Shown here one piece after another: positions 5,657 to 6,330 of a stretch of 6,330 nt of DNA. This DNA is from Alkalinema sp. CAN_BIN05 (lineage in GTDB: Bacteria; Cyanobacteriota; Cyanobacteriia; Leptolyngbyales; Leptolyngbyaceae), in contig JAJAYH010000448.1 of NCBI GenBank assembly GCA_026786325.1, forward strand, positions 1 through 6,330, given 5' to 3'. Numbering within the stretch: position 1 is the first letter of the stretch; each line of letters begins with the position of its first letter. The position numbers and the translations under genes were made by a program. The notes below the pieces were generated by a model. The model was not told the DNA's origin, ran no database searches, and worked only from the letters and a program-made list of their open reading frames with translations.

Positions 5657-6106
5657 TTATGTGAAAGCTAGAACAATAGGCACAATCAATGCACCTAGGC
5701 CGCACAACAAAAAAGTCCATAGGATTGCGGGTGGCTTTCCTAAGCGTTCGCAGATTCTAATGTAAGCGGGAATCAATTTTATTAATGAGATGAGTCCAAT
5801 GCCAGGAACGCAAGAGATAAGCATCCAAATTACTGGATCTTGTTGTTCTCCTGCTTCTAGGATGGCATAAGTTGCAGCAATCGGAACCCAAGCATACCAA
5901 GCTTTTTCGTAGCCTAATTTCTTAAGAAAAGTCTGAGTGCAGTAGCTAATAAAACATAAGACAACGATCTGAATTACGATCTGTATGATAGTAGCGGTTG
6001 TATCAACTGAGTCAGCAGATCCGGAGACTTCGCTTGATTGTGCTAAAAGTGGGAGGAGTGATTGACTTATGCCACTATTGATGAGGTCGTTCAGGAGATT
6101 TGTCAT
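5657..6106 (-). CDS. DUF5684-like membrane protein
   Basis: 149 residues. The N-terminus (1-35) is polar to amphipathic, followed by hydrophobic segments at about 38-60, 71-85, 92-115 and 126-148. The pattern LKKLGYEKAWYAWVPIAATYAILE, then VPGIGLISLI, then AYIRICERLGKPPAILW resembles the DUF5684 type of membrane protein, in which a 'GxxxWxAxVPixn' stretch precedes a helix pair and a 'lGK' turn. The role is unknown. ATG 6106 has AGG 6 bases upstream. It is the first gene of the three-gene row and probably carries the promoter for all three. The DUF name is from memory of the pattern, so it is moderately sure. Confidence 0.7.
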   Translation of the reverse strand: MTNLLNDLINSGISQSLLPLLAQSSEVSGSADSVDTTATIIQIVIQIVVLCFISYCTQTFLKKLGYEKAWYAWVPIAATYAILEAGEQQDPVIWMLISCVPGIGLISLIKLIPAYIRICERLGKPPAILWTFLLCGLGALIVPIVLAFT

Positions 6107-6121
6107 AGAGAACCTACAGTA

Positions 6122-6151
6122 TTAATAATGAATCTTGAAAGACTGTTCCAA
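6122..6151 (-). promoter_or_regulatory. Weak candidate promoter for the membrane-protein row
   Basis: Read on the minus strand, TTGGAA (6151-6146) and TATTAA (6127-6122) are separated by 18 bases. Transcription would start a few bases before the ATG at 6106, leaving a very short leader. Both boxes are imperfect and the region is AT-rich, so other placements are possible (for example TATTAT at 6200-6195). Confidence 0.25.
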
Positions 6152-6240
6152 ACTATCACGATTTATGGATCGGAAGTTATGAAACTCTGATTAGATAATA
6201 ACTGTATTCATAATAGTTTTTGCGTCTTTTTAGATACACA

Positions 6241-6273
6241 AAGTCCCGATCTTCTATGTGAAAATCGGGACTT
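6241..6273 (-). terminator. Stem-loop, probable Rho-independent-like terminator
   Basis: AAGTCCCGAT (6241-6250) and ATCGGGACTT (6264-6273) form a perfect 10-bp stem with a 13-base loop. On the minus strand the stem ends ACTTTGTGT, a short interrupted U-tract. The plus side continues GGGTTAAATT and is less terminator-like. It would end a leftward gene lying beyond 6330. Two minus-strand frames reach a stop just inside the right edge, but neither is long enough to identify. Confidence 0.5.
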
Positions 6274-6330
6274 GGGTTAAATTAATTTAAAAATCAATTT
6301 AGATTGAAATGTTTACAGGCAATTACGCAC

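Overview
The window looks like a filamentous cyanobacterium. It has four HIP1 octamers (GCGATCGC), many CGATCG cores, proteins of cyanobacterial type, and above all a fraC-fraD pair, which encodes septal junction and filament-integrity proteins. Gene density is moderate. No rRNA, tRNA, CRISPR array or transposase gene was seen.

Left part (1-1463, minus strand): fraC (903-1463) lies upstream of fraD (1-724), which runs off the left edge. Between them is a 91-bp nested inverted repeat (790-880), a MITE-like palindromic element that the fra transcript would carry as a long hairpin. A 176-bp divergent intergenic region follows, holding a bulged dyad (1526-1568) and an 11-bp tandem repeat that duplicates a -10-like hexamer (1582-1606).

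Centre (1640-4864, plus strand): a 377-residue protein made of two CobO/BtuR-type corrinoid adenosyltransferase domains fused in tandem; a 313-bp gap with no convincing gene; a 201-residue protein with a PD-(D/E)XK-like pattern; a decayed minus-strand remnant of a bacterial SH3-domain protein (about 3700-4055); and a Uma2 (DUF820) family protein. The stretch 2774-4204 looks like accessory DNA: two nuclease-fold orphans around a dead gene.

Right part (4937-6106, minus strand): three small membrane-protein genes in a tight co-directional row, read as a DUF5684-like protein, then a 65-residue two-helix protein, then a DUF2752 protein. All are of unknown function. Upstream, a perfect 10-bp stem-loop (6241-6273) is probably a terminator for a gene beyond the right edge.

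The recognisable functions are cell-cell communication (fraCD) and cobalamin cofactor chemistry. No complete novel defence or mobile system is evident. The best leads are the asymmetric tandem adenosyltransferase, the palindrome inside the fra operon, and the uncharacterised membrane trio.
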